Source: 79-D21 sp964521575
GTDB lineage: Bacteria > Synergistota > Synergistia > Synergistales > 79-D21
NCBI GenBank assembly: GCA_964521575.1
Contig: CAZFSR010000001.1
Span: 310,001 to 374,000 of the forward strand
DNA: 64,000 bases
Direction of reading: 5' to 3'
Part shown: piece after piece, positions 23,098 to 31,787 of the stretch
How positions within the stretch are numbered: the first letter of the stretch is position 1
Layout: every line of letters starts with the position of its first letter
Notes under the pieces: model-generated
Seen by the model: the letters and a program-made list of their open reading frames with translations, nothing else
Told to the model about the DNA's origin: nothing
Database searches by the model: none
Translations under genes and position numbers: made by a program

Positions 23098-23904
23098 TCA
23101 CCACGCCCGTTTCCCGGGGCTTTGCCCCATGGGGCCGCTGTCAAGGATCTTTTTCTGTTCGTCGGTCAGCATGGACCTGAACTGCTCCCTCTGGCGAGCC
23201 CGTTCGAAGAGCCCGTCCACCGCCAGGTCGGCCAGCTTCCTGGCATCCGCCTCCAGCCGCCGCGTGTCCGGGGCGGCCGAGAACGCTTTTCTGCCGATTT
23301 CCCGGCTCAAGCCGAATATTTCCTTCTGCCGGGCTGCCTGGGGCTTTTCCCAGGACTTGAACAGGACTTCCGCCCGCGCCTTCTGGGCCTCCGTCAGGTT
23401 CAGCCTCTCTGAAAAACGGTCCTCGGCCCATCCGGGCCGGTTCTTTCCTTGCCCCTCAAAATCCTGGAGCTTCCCCATCTTCCTCTGGAGGAGGTCCCGC
23501 TGCTCCGGGTCCAGGATCGCGTAGAGCTTCGAAAGGGTCCGGGTGCCGTCCAGGATGCGCCCGGTCATTTCGTCCGCGATCTTCTTCCGCCCTGAAGGGT
23601 CCGGTTTCGTGCCGTAACGAAGGTCCCGCATGAGGTCCCGAAGGCTCCCGTCGCGTTCTTTCCCCCGGTCGCCGCGCGCCTCGCGGAAAAGTTCCCGCGC
23701 CTTTTCGCGCTGCTCTGCGGTGAGGTTCAACCCGTCGAGGGTCCACGGGCTCACCCATCTCATCATGCCCATCATGCCGCCCCCGAAACGCCCCTCTTCC
23801 CTTCCCGGCCCTCCGGGCCTCCAGTGCGCCATGGCGGGGCTGAACGCCCCCAGGGCCAGCACGCAGGCGAGCGCAGCGGCCCCTATTCCTCTCAATCTCT
23901 TCAT
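23098..23904 (-). CDS. Spy/CpxP-like periplasmic protein with repeated LTxxQ motifs
   Basis: The 268-aa protein has a Sec signal peptide (MKRLRGIGAAALACVLALGAFSPAMA, cleavage after AMA). The mature part is helical and rich in charge, with LTAEQ, LDPEQ, LTEAQ and LTDEQ motifs of the Spy/CpxP (LTxxQ) family. Spy is about 160 aa, so this looks like two motif-bearing units in one chain. Periplasmic chaperone or stress-sensor partner roles are known for Spy and CpxP. It is divergent from the TetR/RND efflux operon; two further LTxxQ proteins and a Cpx-like system lie at 42-49 kb. Confidence 0.8.
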   Translation of the reverse strand: MKRLRGIGAAALACVLALGAFSPAMAHWRPGGPGREEGRFGGGMMGMMRWVSPWTLDGLNLTAEQREKARELFREARGDRGKERDGSLRDLMRDLRYGTKPDPSGRKKIADEMTGRILDGTRTLSKLYAILDPEQRDLLQRKMGKLQDFEGQGKNRPGWAEDRFSERLNLTEAQKARAEVLFKSWEKPQAARQKEIFGLSREIGRKAFSAAPDTRRLEADARKLADLAVDGLFERARQREQFRSMLTDEQKKILDSGPMGQSPGKRAW

Positions 23905-24019
23905 GCAATCGGCCTCCTTGGTGGTTTCGGATCGTTCCCGCAGGCATTTTACCCGGCGTGTTGTAAAGGTGCGGTTAAGGCGGTTGCGGAAATGTAAAGA
24001 AGATTTAACAGGGACGGGG
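23905..24019. promoter_or_regulatory. Divergent Spy-like/TetR promoter region with GTAAA half-sites
   Basis: GTAAA occurs at 23963-23967 and 23994-23998 and TTTAC at 23948-23952 in this spacer. These match the half-site of the CpxR box found intact at 48923-48937, but none here has the canonical 5-nt direct-repeat spacing. CpxR control of the Spy-like gene is possible but weakly supported. Confidence 0.3.
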
Positions 24020-24061
24020 TTGACTTATGGGATAGGGGTCAGTAAGATGACCGATGGTCAT
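24020..24061 (+). promoter_or_regulatory. Promoter and palindromic TetR operator of the efflux operon
   Basis: TTGACT (24020-24025), a 17-nt spacer and TAAGAT (24043-24048) form a good promoter. A perfect palindrome ATGACC-GAT-GGTCAT (24047-24061) covers the end of the -10 and the likely start point. A second GATGGTCA follows at 24072. Repression of tetR and the pump genes by the TetR protein is the natural reading. Confidence 0.7.
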
Positions 24062-24105
24062 TATTAAGAATGATGGTCAAATATTTTGGCAAAGAGGGGG
24101 CTCGC

Positions 24106-24741
24106 ATGCCGAGACTTTCGGAGGAAAAGAAGGCGGTCCTGGAGTCGATGACCCGGGAGGCGCTCTACGAGGCGGCCGTCACGATCCTGGAGGAAGAAGG
24201 GTGGCAGGGTCTCACCATGGAGCGACTGGCGGCCTCTGCGGGCGTGGCGAAGGGGACCGTTTACAACTACTTTCGCGACAAGCGGGAGATCATCTACTTC
24301 GTGGCCGAGCGCAGCATGGAAGATCTCAGGGAAAACATCCTGGGAACGGACATCAGCCGCGGGGACCCGGTTCGACACCTGGAGGAGTTCGTCGGATCCC
24401 TTCTCGAGCACATGTTCGAGAAGAGGAGGACGCTGTCGGCCCTTTTCAGGGTGATGGAGGAAGACGCGGATTTGAGGAAGGCTGCCTGCGATTCCCGGAA
24501 CCACCCGGCACTCGAGATCAGGCAGAGAACGGGAGAGCTTTTCCGGAGGGGCGTGGCGGAAGGCCGGTTCAGGGCCTGCGACCCTGCGCTGATGGACGCG
24601 GTGCTCCACGCGACCCTGCACGGGGTCATCCATGAGTTCATCGCCCACGAGAATCGGGTGCGGGACATCGAAGAAGCGATCCCCGCGCTCAAGGACCTCA
24701 TCCTGCACGGGTTCTGCCCGAAGGAGAACAGGAAACCATGA
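24106..24741 (+). CDS. TetR-family repressor of the adjacent efflux operon
   Basis: The 211-aa protein has an N-terminal TetR helix-turn-helix (ALYEAAVTILEEEGWQGLTMERLAASAGVAKGTVYNYFRDKREI, residues about 19-62) and a helical ligand domain. ATG 24106 follows GAGGGGG; an upstream in-frame ATG at 24070 would overlap the second operator-like repeat. Its stop overlaps the RND pump start (ATGA), so it is the first gene of the operon and likely responds to a pump substrate. Confidence 0.88.
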   Translation: MPRLSEEKKAVLESMTREALYEAAVTILEEEGWQGLTMERLAASAGVAKGTVYNYFRDKREIIYFVAERSMEDLRENILGTDISRGDPVRHLEEFVGSLLEHMFEKRRTLSALFRVMEEDADLRKAACDSRNHPALEIRQRTGELFRRGVAEGRFRACDPALMDAVLHATLHGVIHEFIAHENRVRDIEEAIPALKDLILHGFCPKENRKP

Positions 24742-27700
24742 AGATCACCGATGTGTCCCTGCGGCGGCCCGTCACGGTGCTCATCCTGACGGCCTCGCTC
24801 GTGCTCTTCGGCCTTTTGGCCCTGAAGGGCATGGGCATCCAGCGCATCCCCGACGTGGATTTCCCGGTCGTGACCGTCACGACGACCATGAAGGGGGCCA
24901 GCGCCACGGTCATGGACCACGACGTGGCGGACGTCATCGAGGAAAAGCTGAGCAACATTTCCGGGATCGAGGACATGTCCTCCAGCAGCTACGAGGGGCG
25001 CTCGGTCACGGTCGTGCAGTTCGCGCTGGACAAGGACGTGGATGCGGCGGCCGCGGACGTTCGCGACAAGGTGAGCCTTGCGGCCGCGGACCTGCCCGGC
25101 GAGGCGGACACGCCCATCGTCGAGAAGTTCACCATCGGGGACGAGGCCATCGTCACGGTGGCCGTGGTCGGGCCCGCTTCCTACCGCGAGAAGGCCGCTT
25201 TCGCCGACAAGGTCGCCAAGGCGAAGCTGCAGTCCGTGGACGGAGTGGGCAACGTCGACACGCCCGGCATGAGGGAAAGGGAAATCCGCGTTTGGCTGGA
25301 TCCCTCCCGCCTGGAGGCCCGGGGGCTGACGGTGAAGGACGTCTCGGATGCCATCAAGAACAAGCACGTGGAACTTCCGGCGGGAAGTATCCAGAACGGC
25401 CAGCGGAAGGTCGAGCTCCGGCTGACGGGGGAATACGATTCTGTCGAAAGCCTGGGCAGCCTTCCCGTGGCCGCAAGCGGAGGGGCGGTTGTCCGTCTTT
25501 CCGACGTGGCCCGCGTGGAGGACGGCCTGGAGGAAAAATCGAGCGTGGCGACCTACAACGGCAAGGAGACCATCCTCCTGGCCGTGAGGAAACAGCGGGG
25601 AGCGAACGAGGTCCAGGTTTCCGACGGTGTCATGAAGATGGTCGGGGAACTGAAAAGCCAGGCCCCGAAGGGAATCGGCCTCGAAGTGGTGGGCAACAAC
25701 GCCGACTTCGTCCGGCGTTCCATGAAGGGGGTCGCTTCCAACGTGCTGCAGGCGGTCCTCCTCTGCTCCCTCATCATGCTTTTCTTCCTGCGGACCTTCC
25801 GGGCGACGTTCGTGGCGATCATCACGATCCCGGTCTGTCTCGTCGGGAGCTTCCTTCTCCTCAAGGGCCTGGGGCTTTCCATCAACAACCTGACCATGAT
25901 GGGCATCTCGCTGGCGGTGGGCATGGTGGTCGACGCCACTACGGTGGTCCTCGAGAACATCCACCGGCACATGGAAGGCGGCATGCCGGCCCTGGCAGCC
26001 AGCTCGAAGGGAACGGGCGAGGTGGCTTTTTCCGTCCTCGGCGGCGCCACGACGACGATGGCGGTTTTCGCCCCGGTGGCCTTCATGGGCGGGATCATCG
26101 GCCGCTTTTTCTACTCCTTCGGCATCACGGTGGTCTGCACGATCGCCCTTTCACTGGTCCTTTCGCTCAGCCTGACGCCTTTCCTTTGCTCGCGCCTGCT
26201 GCAGAAGGACCACCCCGGCAGGGTGGCCCTGGCGATCGAGCATTTCCTCGAGGGGGTCGAGCGGGGCTACAGGGCGCTCCTGGAAACGGCGGTCCGTTTA
26301 CGCTGGGTCACACTGGGCGCGGCTTTCGGGCTTTTCCTCCTGGGGCTGGTCATGGCGGGGCAGATCGGGAAGGGGTTCTTTCCCTCGGATGACCAGGGGA
26401 CCTTCAGCATCAGCGTCGAGCTGCCTGCCGGGACTTCCCTCGAAGCGACGGAGCGCAGCCTGATGAAAATGGACGAGATCGTCCGAAAGGATCCGTCGGT
26501 AGAGTTCACCTATTCGGAAATCGGGACCGGCATGGGACAGGAAGAGAACAAGGGAACCCTTTTCGTGGACCTGGTTCCGAAAAGCCGGCGGCCGGAGGTC
26601 AAGAGCGTCATGAACAGGCTTCGGCATGAACTTTCGGGCTTCCGGGAGGCCCAGATGAATTTCGCGACCTGGGGTGCGTCGGACCTTGACATGACCCTGG
26701 TGGGGGGCACGCCCGAGCAGCTCGTGGCCATCAGCCGGAAAGTCATCGACGACCTCAGGCGGGACGGCCGCCTGACGGACATCAACACCGACGTCCGCCT
26801 GAACAAGCCCCTGCTGAACCTCGGCCTGAACCGAGGGAGGACCGATGACATGAACCTGAACGTCAGGGACCTTTCCACGGAAGTCCAGGCCTATTTCGGC
26901 GGGACCAAGGCCGGGGTGTTCAAGGACGGCGGTTACCGCTACGATATCCGGTTGATGGCCGAGCCCGGTTTCCGTTCGAGTACCCCGGACGTGGAGCAGG
27001 TTGCCGTGAAGAACGGTTCGGGCCGGATCGTCCGGGTTCCCGGGCTGGTGCAGGTGTCGGAAACCCTGGCCCCGAACGTGGTGAAGAGATACAACCGGCA
27101 GCCCTCGCTGGGCCTTTCGGCCAACGTGGTCAAGGGGTTCTCGACCGGAGAAGGGATGACCCTGGTCCGCTCCACCGTCCAGAAGCACCTGCCGGCCGAC
27201 GGCAGCGTCAAGGTCCTGGCGACGGGGCGGTCGAAGACGCAGGAACAGGATTTCAAGCGGCTCTTCGTGGCGCTGGCGGTGGCCATCGCGCTGGTCTACA
27301 TGGTCATGGCCATCCAGTTCGAGTCGTTCCTACACCCCTTCACGGTCATGTTCTCGCTGCCGCTCTTGACGCCGGGGGCCTTCGGGCTGCTTTTCCTGGC
27401 GGGGAACAATCTCGACCTGATGAGCTTCATGGGCCTCATCCTGCTGGTGGGGATCGTGGTGAACAACGCGATCATCCTGGTGGACTTCATCAACCAGCAG
27501 CGGGCTGCGGGTGTGGACAAGGTCCGGGCGGTCATCAACGCCGGGCCCCTGCGGCTGCGGGCGATCCTGATGACGGCGGTCTCGACGATGGTGGGATCGC
27601 TGCCGGTGGCCCTGAAGCTGAGCGAGGGAGCCGAGTTCCGGCAGCCCATGGCCGTGGCGGTCGTCGGGGGGCTTTTTACCTCCACGTTCCTGACCCTTCT

Positions 27701-27836
27701 CGTGATCCCGGTGATCTACCTGGTGCTGGACGACGCGAAGGAGAGGACAACGGTGCTGCTGAGGTGGCTCCGGGCGAAAAGGAAGCGGCACGGCCTGGCC
27801 GTCGCCCTGCAGATGCTGATCCCGGGAGGGAAATGA
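24738..27836 (+). CDS. RND efflux pump, HAE1 family inner-membrane transporter
   Basis: The 1032-aa protein has the RND layout: one N-terminal helix, a large periplasmic porter loop (about residues 35-335), six helices, a second loop (about 555-855) and six more helices. In TM4 it has VGMVVDATTVVLEN, so one Asp of the AcrB Asp-Asp pair is kept and the other is Ala. In TM10 NNAIILVDF has Asn where AcrB has the relay Lys. This pattern resembles SwrC-like non-proteobacterial HAE1 pumps (from memory). TolC and adaptor genes follow, giving a full tripartite system. The paralogue at 31788 is very similar over its length. Confidence 0.9.
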   Translation: MKITDVSLRRPVTVLILTASLVLFGLLALKGMGIQRIPDVDFPVVTVTTTMKGASATVMDHDVADVIEEKLSNISGIEDMSSSSYEGRSVTVVQFALDKDVDAAAADVRDKVSLAAADLPGEADTPIVEKFTIGDEAIVTVAVVGPASYREKAAFADKVAKAKLQSVDGVGNVDTPGMREREIRVWLDPSRLEARGLTVKDVSDAIKNKHVELPAGSIQNGQRKVELRLTGEYDSVESLGSLPVAASGGAVVRLSDVARVEDGLEEKSSVATYNGKETILLAVRKQRGANEVQVSDGVMKMVGELKSQAPKGIGLEVVGNNADFVRRSMKGVASNVLQAVLLCSLIMLFFLRTFRATFVAIITIPVCLVGSFLLLKGLGLSINNLTMMGISLAVGMVVDATTVVLENIHRHMEGGMPALAASSKGTGEVAFSVLGGATTTMAVFAPVAFMGGIIGRFFYSFGITVVCTIALSLVLSLSLTPFLCSRLLQKDHPGRVALAIEHFLEGVERGYRALLETAVRLRWVTLGAAFGLFLLGLVMAGQIGKGFFPSDDQGTFSISVELPAGTSLEATERSLMKMDEIVRKDPSVEFTYSEIGTGMGQEENKGTLFVDLVPKSRRPEVKSVMNRLRHELSGFREAQMNFATWGASDLDMTLVGGTPEQLVAISRKVIDDLRRDGRLTDINTDVRLNKPLLNLGLNRGRTDDMNLNVRDLSTEVQAYFGGTKAGVFKDGGYRYDIRLMAEPGFRSSTPDVEQVAVKNGSGRIVRVPGLVQVSETLAPNVVKRYNRQPSLGLSANVVKGFSTGEGMTLVRSTVQKHLPADGSVKVLATGRSKTQEQDFKRLFVALAVAIALVYMVMAIQFESFLHPFTVMFSLPLLTPGAFGLLFLAGNNLDLMSFMGLILLVGIVVNNAIILVDFINQQRAAGVDKVRAVINAGPLRLRAILMTAVSTMVGSLPVALKLSEGAEFRQPMAVAVVGGLFTSTFLTLLVIPVIYLVLDDAKERTTVLLRWLRAKRKRHGLAVALQMLIPGGK

Positions 27837-27838
27837 CG

Positions 27839-29140
27839 ATGAGAAGAGCGTTTATCCTTGGCATGGCGCTGTTCCTGGCGGCGCTTTCGATCCTGGCCCC
27901 GGCGGAAGGGCGCAAGGCTTTCGCCGCGGAGGCCCTGGACCTGCAGAAGGCGGTCAGGACCGCCCTCGAGAAGAACCTGGACGTCCTTTCCGCCCGAGAG
28001 GAACTGGCCAAGGTGGAGGGCAAAATGGTTTACGCCTACTCGGGGCTGTTCCCGACGATCTCGCTGAACGGCAGCGCCTCGAGGCGCAACGAGGAGTCCT
28101 CCAAGCCCGAGGAGGAGAACATCGCCAGCGTGGGGCTTTCCCAGTACCTCTACGCGGGGGGCGTGATCAGCGCGGGGGCCGAGCAGGCGCGGCAGGGCCT
28201 GGTCAAGGCGCGGCAGGACGTGCGGAACGCGGAGGAGACGGTGGCCCTCAAGGTCGTGGAGGCCTACCTGTCGGTCCTCCAGAGGAAGGCGGACGCCGAA
28301 ACGGCGCGCGATGCCCTGACCTATTACGAGAACGCCGCCAAGGACCTGGGCAAGCGCTTCGAGCTGGGCCTGGCGCGGAAGCTGGATTACTCCAGGGCCG
28401 TCCAGCAGCGCGAGAGCGCTTCGGCGGAATACACGAGCGCGAAAAATGCGCTTTCGACGGCCAGGATCGACCTGTTCACCCTCCTTCGGCTTCCCCCCGA
28501 CGCGGACGTCGAGGTCGCCGGCGACCTGGAGGCACAGGCCGCGACGCTGGACCCGGAGGCTTCCCTTTCCAGGGCCCTGGCGAACCGGCCCGACCTCCAG
28601 GGGCAGAAGACCGCCGCCGCGATCCAGAAGACGGCCGTGGAGATCGCCAGGGGAGGGATGCGCCCGGTCGTGACGCTTTCGGCTTCCTACCAGCTGGATT
28701 ACGATTCGACGCCTTACTCCTCGGCGGAGGAGGACGAATGGCTGGCCACGGTCACCATGAAAGTCCCGCTCTTCGATGGAGGCCTGACGAGAGGCAAGGT
28801 GATGCAGGAGAAAGCCTCTCTGAACCAGGCGGAACAGTCCGTGTCGAAGAAGGAGGAAGCGGTGCGTGCCGAGGTGAGGCAGGCGGCCCTGTCGGTGGAA
28901 AGCGCCTTCGAGACGGTGGGCGCGGCCCGCAAGAGCCTGGACCTGGCCTCCGAGAACCTGCGGCTGGCGGAGGTGGGCTACCGCGAGGGGGTCAACACCC
29001 AGCTCGACGTTTTGTCGGCCCGCACCACGCTTACGGAAGCGCGGCAGAAGCTTTCCAGCGCGCTCAAGTCCTACCGCGCCGCCCTGGCCGGCCTGTGGAA
29101 GGCCGAGGGGACGCTTGTGGAAACGGTCCTCAAACGCTAA
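27839..29140 (+). CDS. TolC-family outer-membrane channel of the RND operon
   Basis: The 433-aa protein has a signal peptide (MRRAFILGMALFLAALSILAPAEGRKAFA) and two outer membrane efflux repeats with long alpha-helical hairpins (heptad-rich stretches near residues 95-190 and 310-420). Signatures include LSQYLYAGGVISAGAEQA and VPLFDGGLTRGK. ATG 27839 is chosen because GGGAGGG lies 8 nt upstream; ATG 27833 overlaps the pump stop but has poor spacing. It would span the outer membrane and periplasm. Confidence 0.87.
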   Translation: MRRAFILGMALFLAALSILAPAEGRKAFAAEALDLQKAVRTALEKNLDVLSAREELAKVEGKMVYAYSGLFPTISLNGSASRRNEESSKPEEENIASVGLSQYLYAGGVISAGAEQARQGLVKARQDVRNAEETVALKVVEAYLSVLQRKADAETARDALTYYENAAKDLGKRFELGLARKLDYSRAVQQRESASAEYTSAKNALSTARIDLFTLLRLPPDADVEVAGDLEAQAATLDPEASLSRALANRPDLQGQKTAAAIQKTAVEIARGGMRPVVTLSASYQLDYDSTPYSSAEEDEWLATVTMKVPLFDGGLTRGKVMQEKASLNQAEQSVSKKEEAVRAEVRQAALSVESAFETVGAARKSLDLASENLRLAEVGYREGVNTQLDVLSARTTLTEARQKLSSALKSYRAALAGLWKAEGTLVETVLKR

Positions 29141-29155
29141 AGGGGGAAAAGGGTC

Positions 29156-30319
29156 ATGTCGGTCAAATCTTTCATTTCAACGAAAAGGGGCAAGATCACC
29201 CTGGCCGTCGCCGTCCTGGTCGTCGCGGCGCTGGGGATGTCCTTCTCCAGGCGTTCCAGGGCGGTCCAGGCTCCCCCGCCTCCTGAGGCCGCCAGGGTGG
29301 AGGTGGCCGCCGCGGAAACGCGGCCTGTCCTGAACCAGGGCTTCGAGGCGAACTCCACGCTGGAAGCCCCCGAAGACGTGACGCTCGTTCCGAAAGTGGC
29401 CGGGCGCCTGCTTGAGGTCAAGGTCAGGATCGGCCAGGCGGTCCGCAAGGGGCAGGTGCTGGCGGTGCTGGACCGGAGGGACCAGGATGCCCAGGTCGGG
29501 GCCCTCTCGGCGCAGGTCGAGGTGAACCGCGCCGGGGCGGAACAGGCGAAAGCGGAGCTGGACAGCGCGCTTCGCGAGCGGGACCGCTATGCCCGCCTCC
29601 TGAAGGAAGGCTACGCGACAAAACAGGAGCTGGACAGCCGCGAAACGGCCTATCAGTCCGCCCTTGCCGCCTACAGCCGGGCCCGCGCTTCGATCAGCCA
29701 GGCGCAGGCCAGCCTGCAGGCCCAGTCGGTGAACCGTTCCGAGTTCACCCTGACGGCCCCCATCGACGGGGTCGTCCTGGACGACTTCAGCCTGACGCCG
29801 GGAACGCTTCTTTCCACCGCGACCCCGGTCGTGAGGATCGCCAATGTCGACCGGGTCAAGGCGGTGCTCCAGGTCCCCGAGGTTCAGGCTTCGGGCATCG
29901 CGGCGGGCATGAAGGCCCTGATCACCGCGGAAAGCCTCGGGCCGGACGCGGTCGAGGGCAAGGTCTCGCTGGTCCGTCCCTACGTGGATCCGTCCACGCG
30001 GACGGTGCAGATCGAGGTTTCCGCGGACAACAGGGCTCTCGGTTACCGCCTGAAACCCGGCATGTTCGCCCGGGTATTCCTGGTGGAGAAATCGGCGCGC
30101 GACGCCCTCGTCATCCCGGCGGACGCGGTCAGGGAGGGGAAGGTCTTCGTCGTGAGGGGCGGGAAGGCTGTCCAGGTTTCCGTGCAGACGGGGCTCGTCC
30201 TGCCTGACGTGGTCCAGGTCACTTCCGGGGTTTCTTCCGGCGACCTCGTGGTCGTCTCGGGAGGCAGCGCCCTCAAGGACGGCGACCCGGTCCAGGCGGA
30301 GGGGAGTTCGTCGAATTGA
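29156..30319 (+). CDS. Membrane-fusion (adaptor) protein of the RND pump
   Basis: The 387-aa HlyD/AcrA-type protein has an N-terminal membrane anchor (residues 13-30), a lipoyl half-motif (VAGRLLEVKVRIGQAVRKGQVLAVLD), an alpha-hairpin (about residues 110-190), the second lipoyl half (LTAPIDGVVLDDFSLTPGTLL), a beta-barrel and a membrane-proximal domain. It links the RND pump at 24738 with the TolC protein. The gene order pump-TolC-adaptor is unusual, since the adaptor normally comes first. Confidence 0.88.
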   Translation: MSVKSFISTKRGKITLAVAVLVVAALGMSFSRRSRAVQAPPPPEAARVEVAAAETRPVLNQGFEANSTLEAPEDVTLVPKVAGRLLEVKVRIGQAVRKGQVLAVLDRRDQDAQVGALSAQVEVNRAGAEQAKAELDSALRERDRYARLLKEGYATKQELDSRETAYQSALAAYSRARASISQAQASLQAQSVNRSEFTLTAPIDGVVLDDFSLTPGTLLSTATPVVRIANVDRVKAVLQVPEVQASGIAAGMKALITAESLGPDAVEGKVSLVRPYVDPSTRTVQIEVSADNRALGYRLKPGMFARVFLVEKSARDALVIPADAVREGKVFVVRGGKAVQVSVQTGLVLPDVVQVTSGVSSGDLVVVSGGSALKDGDPVQAEGSSSN

Positions 30320-31686
30320 GGAAAACGGCTTTTCTCGGCACGGAGCCCATCGGGTCGCTCCTGCTGAGGCTCTCCCTGCCCGCGATGGTGGGGATGCTGG
30401 TCCAGGCTTCCTACAACATCGTGGACGCCTTCTTCATCGGTTGGGGGGTCGGGCCCATGGGGCTTGCGGGAACGGCCGTCGCTTTTCCCCTCCACTTCTT
30501 CGTCATGGGGCTCGCCACCATGGGGGGCGTGGGTGCCGCCTCCCTCGTCTCCAGGAGCCTGGGGGCAGGGGATGTCGAGCGTGCCGACCGGGCCCTCGGG
30601 ACACTCGTGACCCTGGCCCTGGCCACGGGACTTTCGGCGGCCTTCCTCGGCCGGGCTTTCCTGCCGCAGCTTTTGGCGCTCCTCGGGGCCTCCGGCGAGA
30701 TCCTTCCCCCTGCCCGGACCTATATTGCCATCATCCTCCTGGGGATCCCCTTCCATGTCCTCGGCGTGGGGCTTAACAACGTGGTCCGGGCGGAAGGCAA
30801 CGCCCGGGTGGCCATGTTCACGATGCTCATCTCGGCGGGGGCCAACACCGTCCTCGATCCGCTCTTCATCTTCGGCTTCGGGTGGGGCATCGCGGGGGCC
30901 GCGTGGGCGACCGTGATCTCCCAGGCGCTCGTGGTGGTCTGGCTCGGGAACTACGTGTTCTCGGGGCGCAGCGCCCTGAAACTGAAGGCTGGGCACCTCG
31001 TCCCCCGGGAGGCCATCGTCCGGCAGATCGTGTCGGTGGGGGCCTCGGAATTCGCCCGCCTGACGGCCAGCGGCTTCACGGCAACGGTCGTGGTTCACTC
31101 CATGGGCCGTTTCGGTTCCCCGCTCGCCGTGGCGGCTTACGGGGTGATCTCGCGGGTCCTGTCGGTCTTCTTCATGCCCATGATGGGGATTTCCCAGGGG
31201 CTCCAGCCCGTTCTCGGGTACAACTACGGGGCTGGACTCTGGGGCCGGGCCCACCGGGCGGTCCGCCTTTCCGCCGCCGCCGCGTCGGCGATTTCGGCCC
31301 TCGGGTTCCTGGTGTTGCTTCTCTTCCCGGGGCAGATTTTCGGCATCTTCACGGCGGACCCGGAACTTCGGGCCATCGGGGCCCGGTCCCTGCGCACCAT
31401 GACCCTCGGGTTTGCCTTTGTCGGTTTCCAGGTCATCGGCTCCACCCTTTTCCAGGCCCTGGGCAAGGGGGCTCCCGCCCTCTTTCTTTCCATGTCCAGG
31501 CAGGTGCTTTTCTTCCTCCCCCTCATCCTTGTCCTGCCCCGCCTGCTGGGCCTGGTGGGGGTCTGGCTGGCCTTCCCGGCAGCGGATGTCCTGTCGGCTC
31601 TGGTCACGTTCGGTTTCTTTTCGAGGCAGATAAAAGAGCTCCGCGAGCTCGAAACGGCGCCCCCCGGCGAGGGTCCGCGGGCCTAG
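30316..31686 (+). CDS. MATE-family multidrug exporter
   Basis: The 456-aa protein has 12 helices in two MatE repeats. LSLPAMVGMLVQASYNIVDAFFIG and the matching IVSVGASEFARLTASGF are the two repeat starts, and SQGLQPVLGYNYGAG is a typical MATE segment. The TTG start overlaps the adaptor stop (TTGA), so it is translated from the same message as the RND operon. It exports cationic drugs or metabolites by Na+ or H+ antiport (family knowledge). Confidence 0.88.
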   Translation: MRKTAFLGTEPIGSLLLRLSLPAMVGMLVQASYNIVDAFFIGWGVGPMGLAGTAVAFPLHFFVMGLATMGGVGAASLVSRSLGAGDVERADRALGTLVTLALATGLSAAFLGRAFLPQLLALLGASGEILPPARTYIAIILLGIPFHVLGVGLNNVVRAEGNARVAMFTMLISAGANTVLDPLFIFGFGWGIAGAAWATVISQALVVVWLGNYVFSGRSALKLKAGHLVPREAIVRQIVSVGASEFARLTASGFTATVVVHSMGRFGSPLAVAAYGVISRVLSVFFMPMMGISQGLQPVLGYNYGAGLWGRAHRAVRLSAAAASAISALGFLVLLLFPGQIFGIFTADPELRAIGARSLRTMTLGFAFVGFQVIGSTLFQALGKGAPALFLSMSRQVLFFLPLILVLPRLLGLVGVWLAFPAADVLSALVTFGFFSRQIKELRELETAPPGEGPRA

Positions 31687-31787
31687 GTTCCAACCGGCCC
31701 GGCCCGGGAATCCTCCGCCGCGGGGTTTCCCCTCCCTGCTTCAACGGCTAAACTATCAGGGTACCGACCTGAAACCAAGGAGACCGA

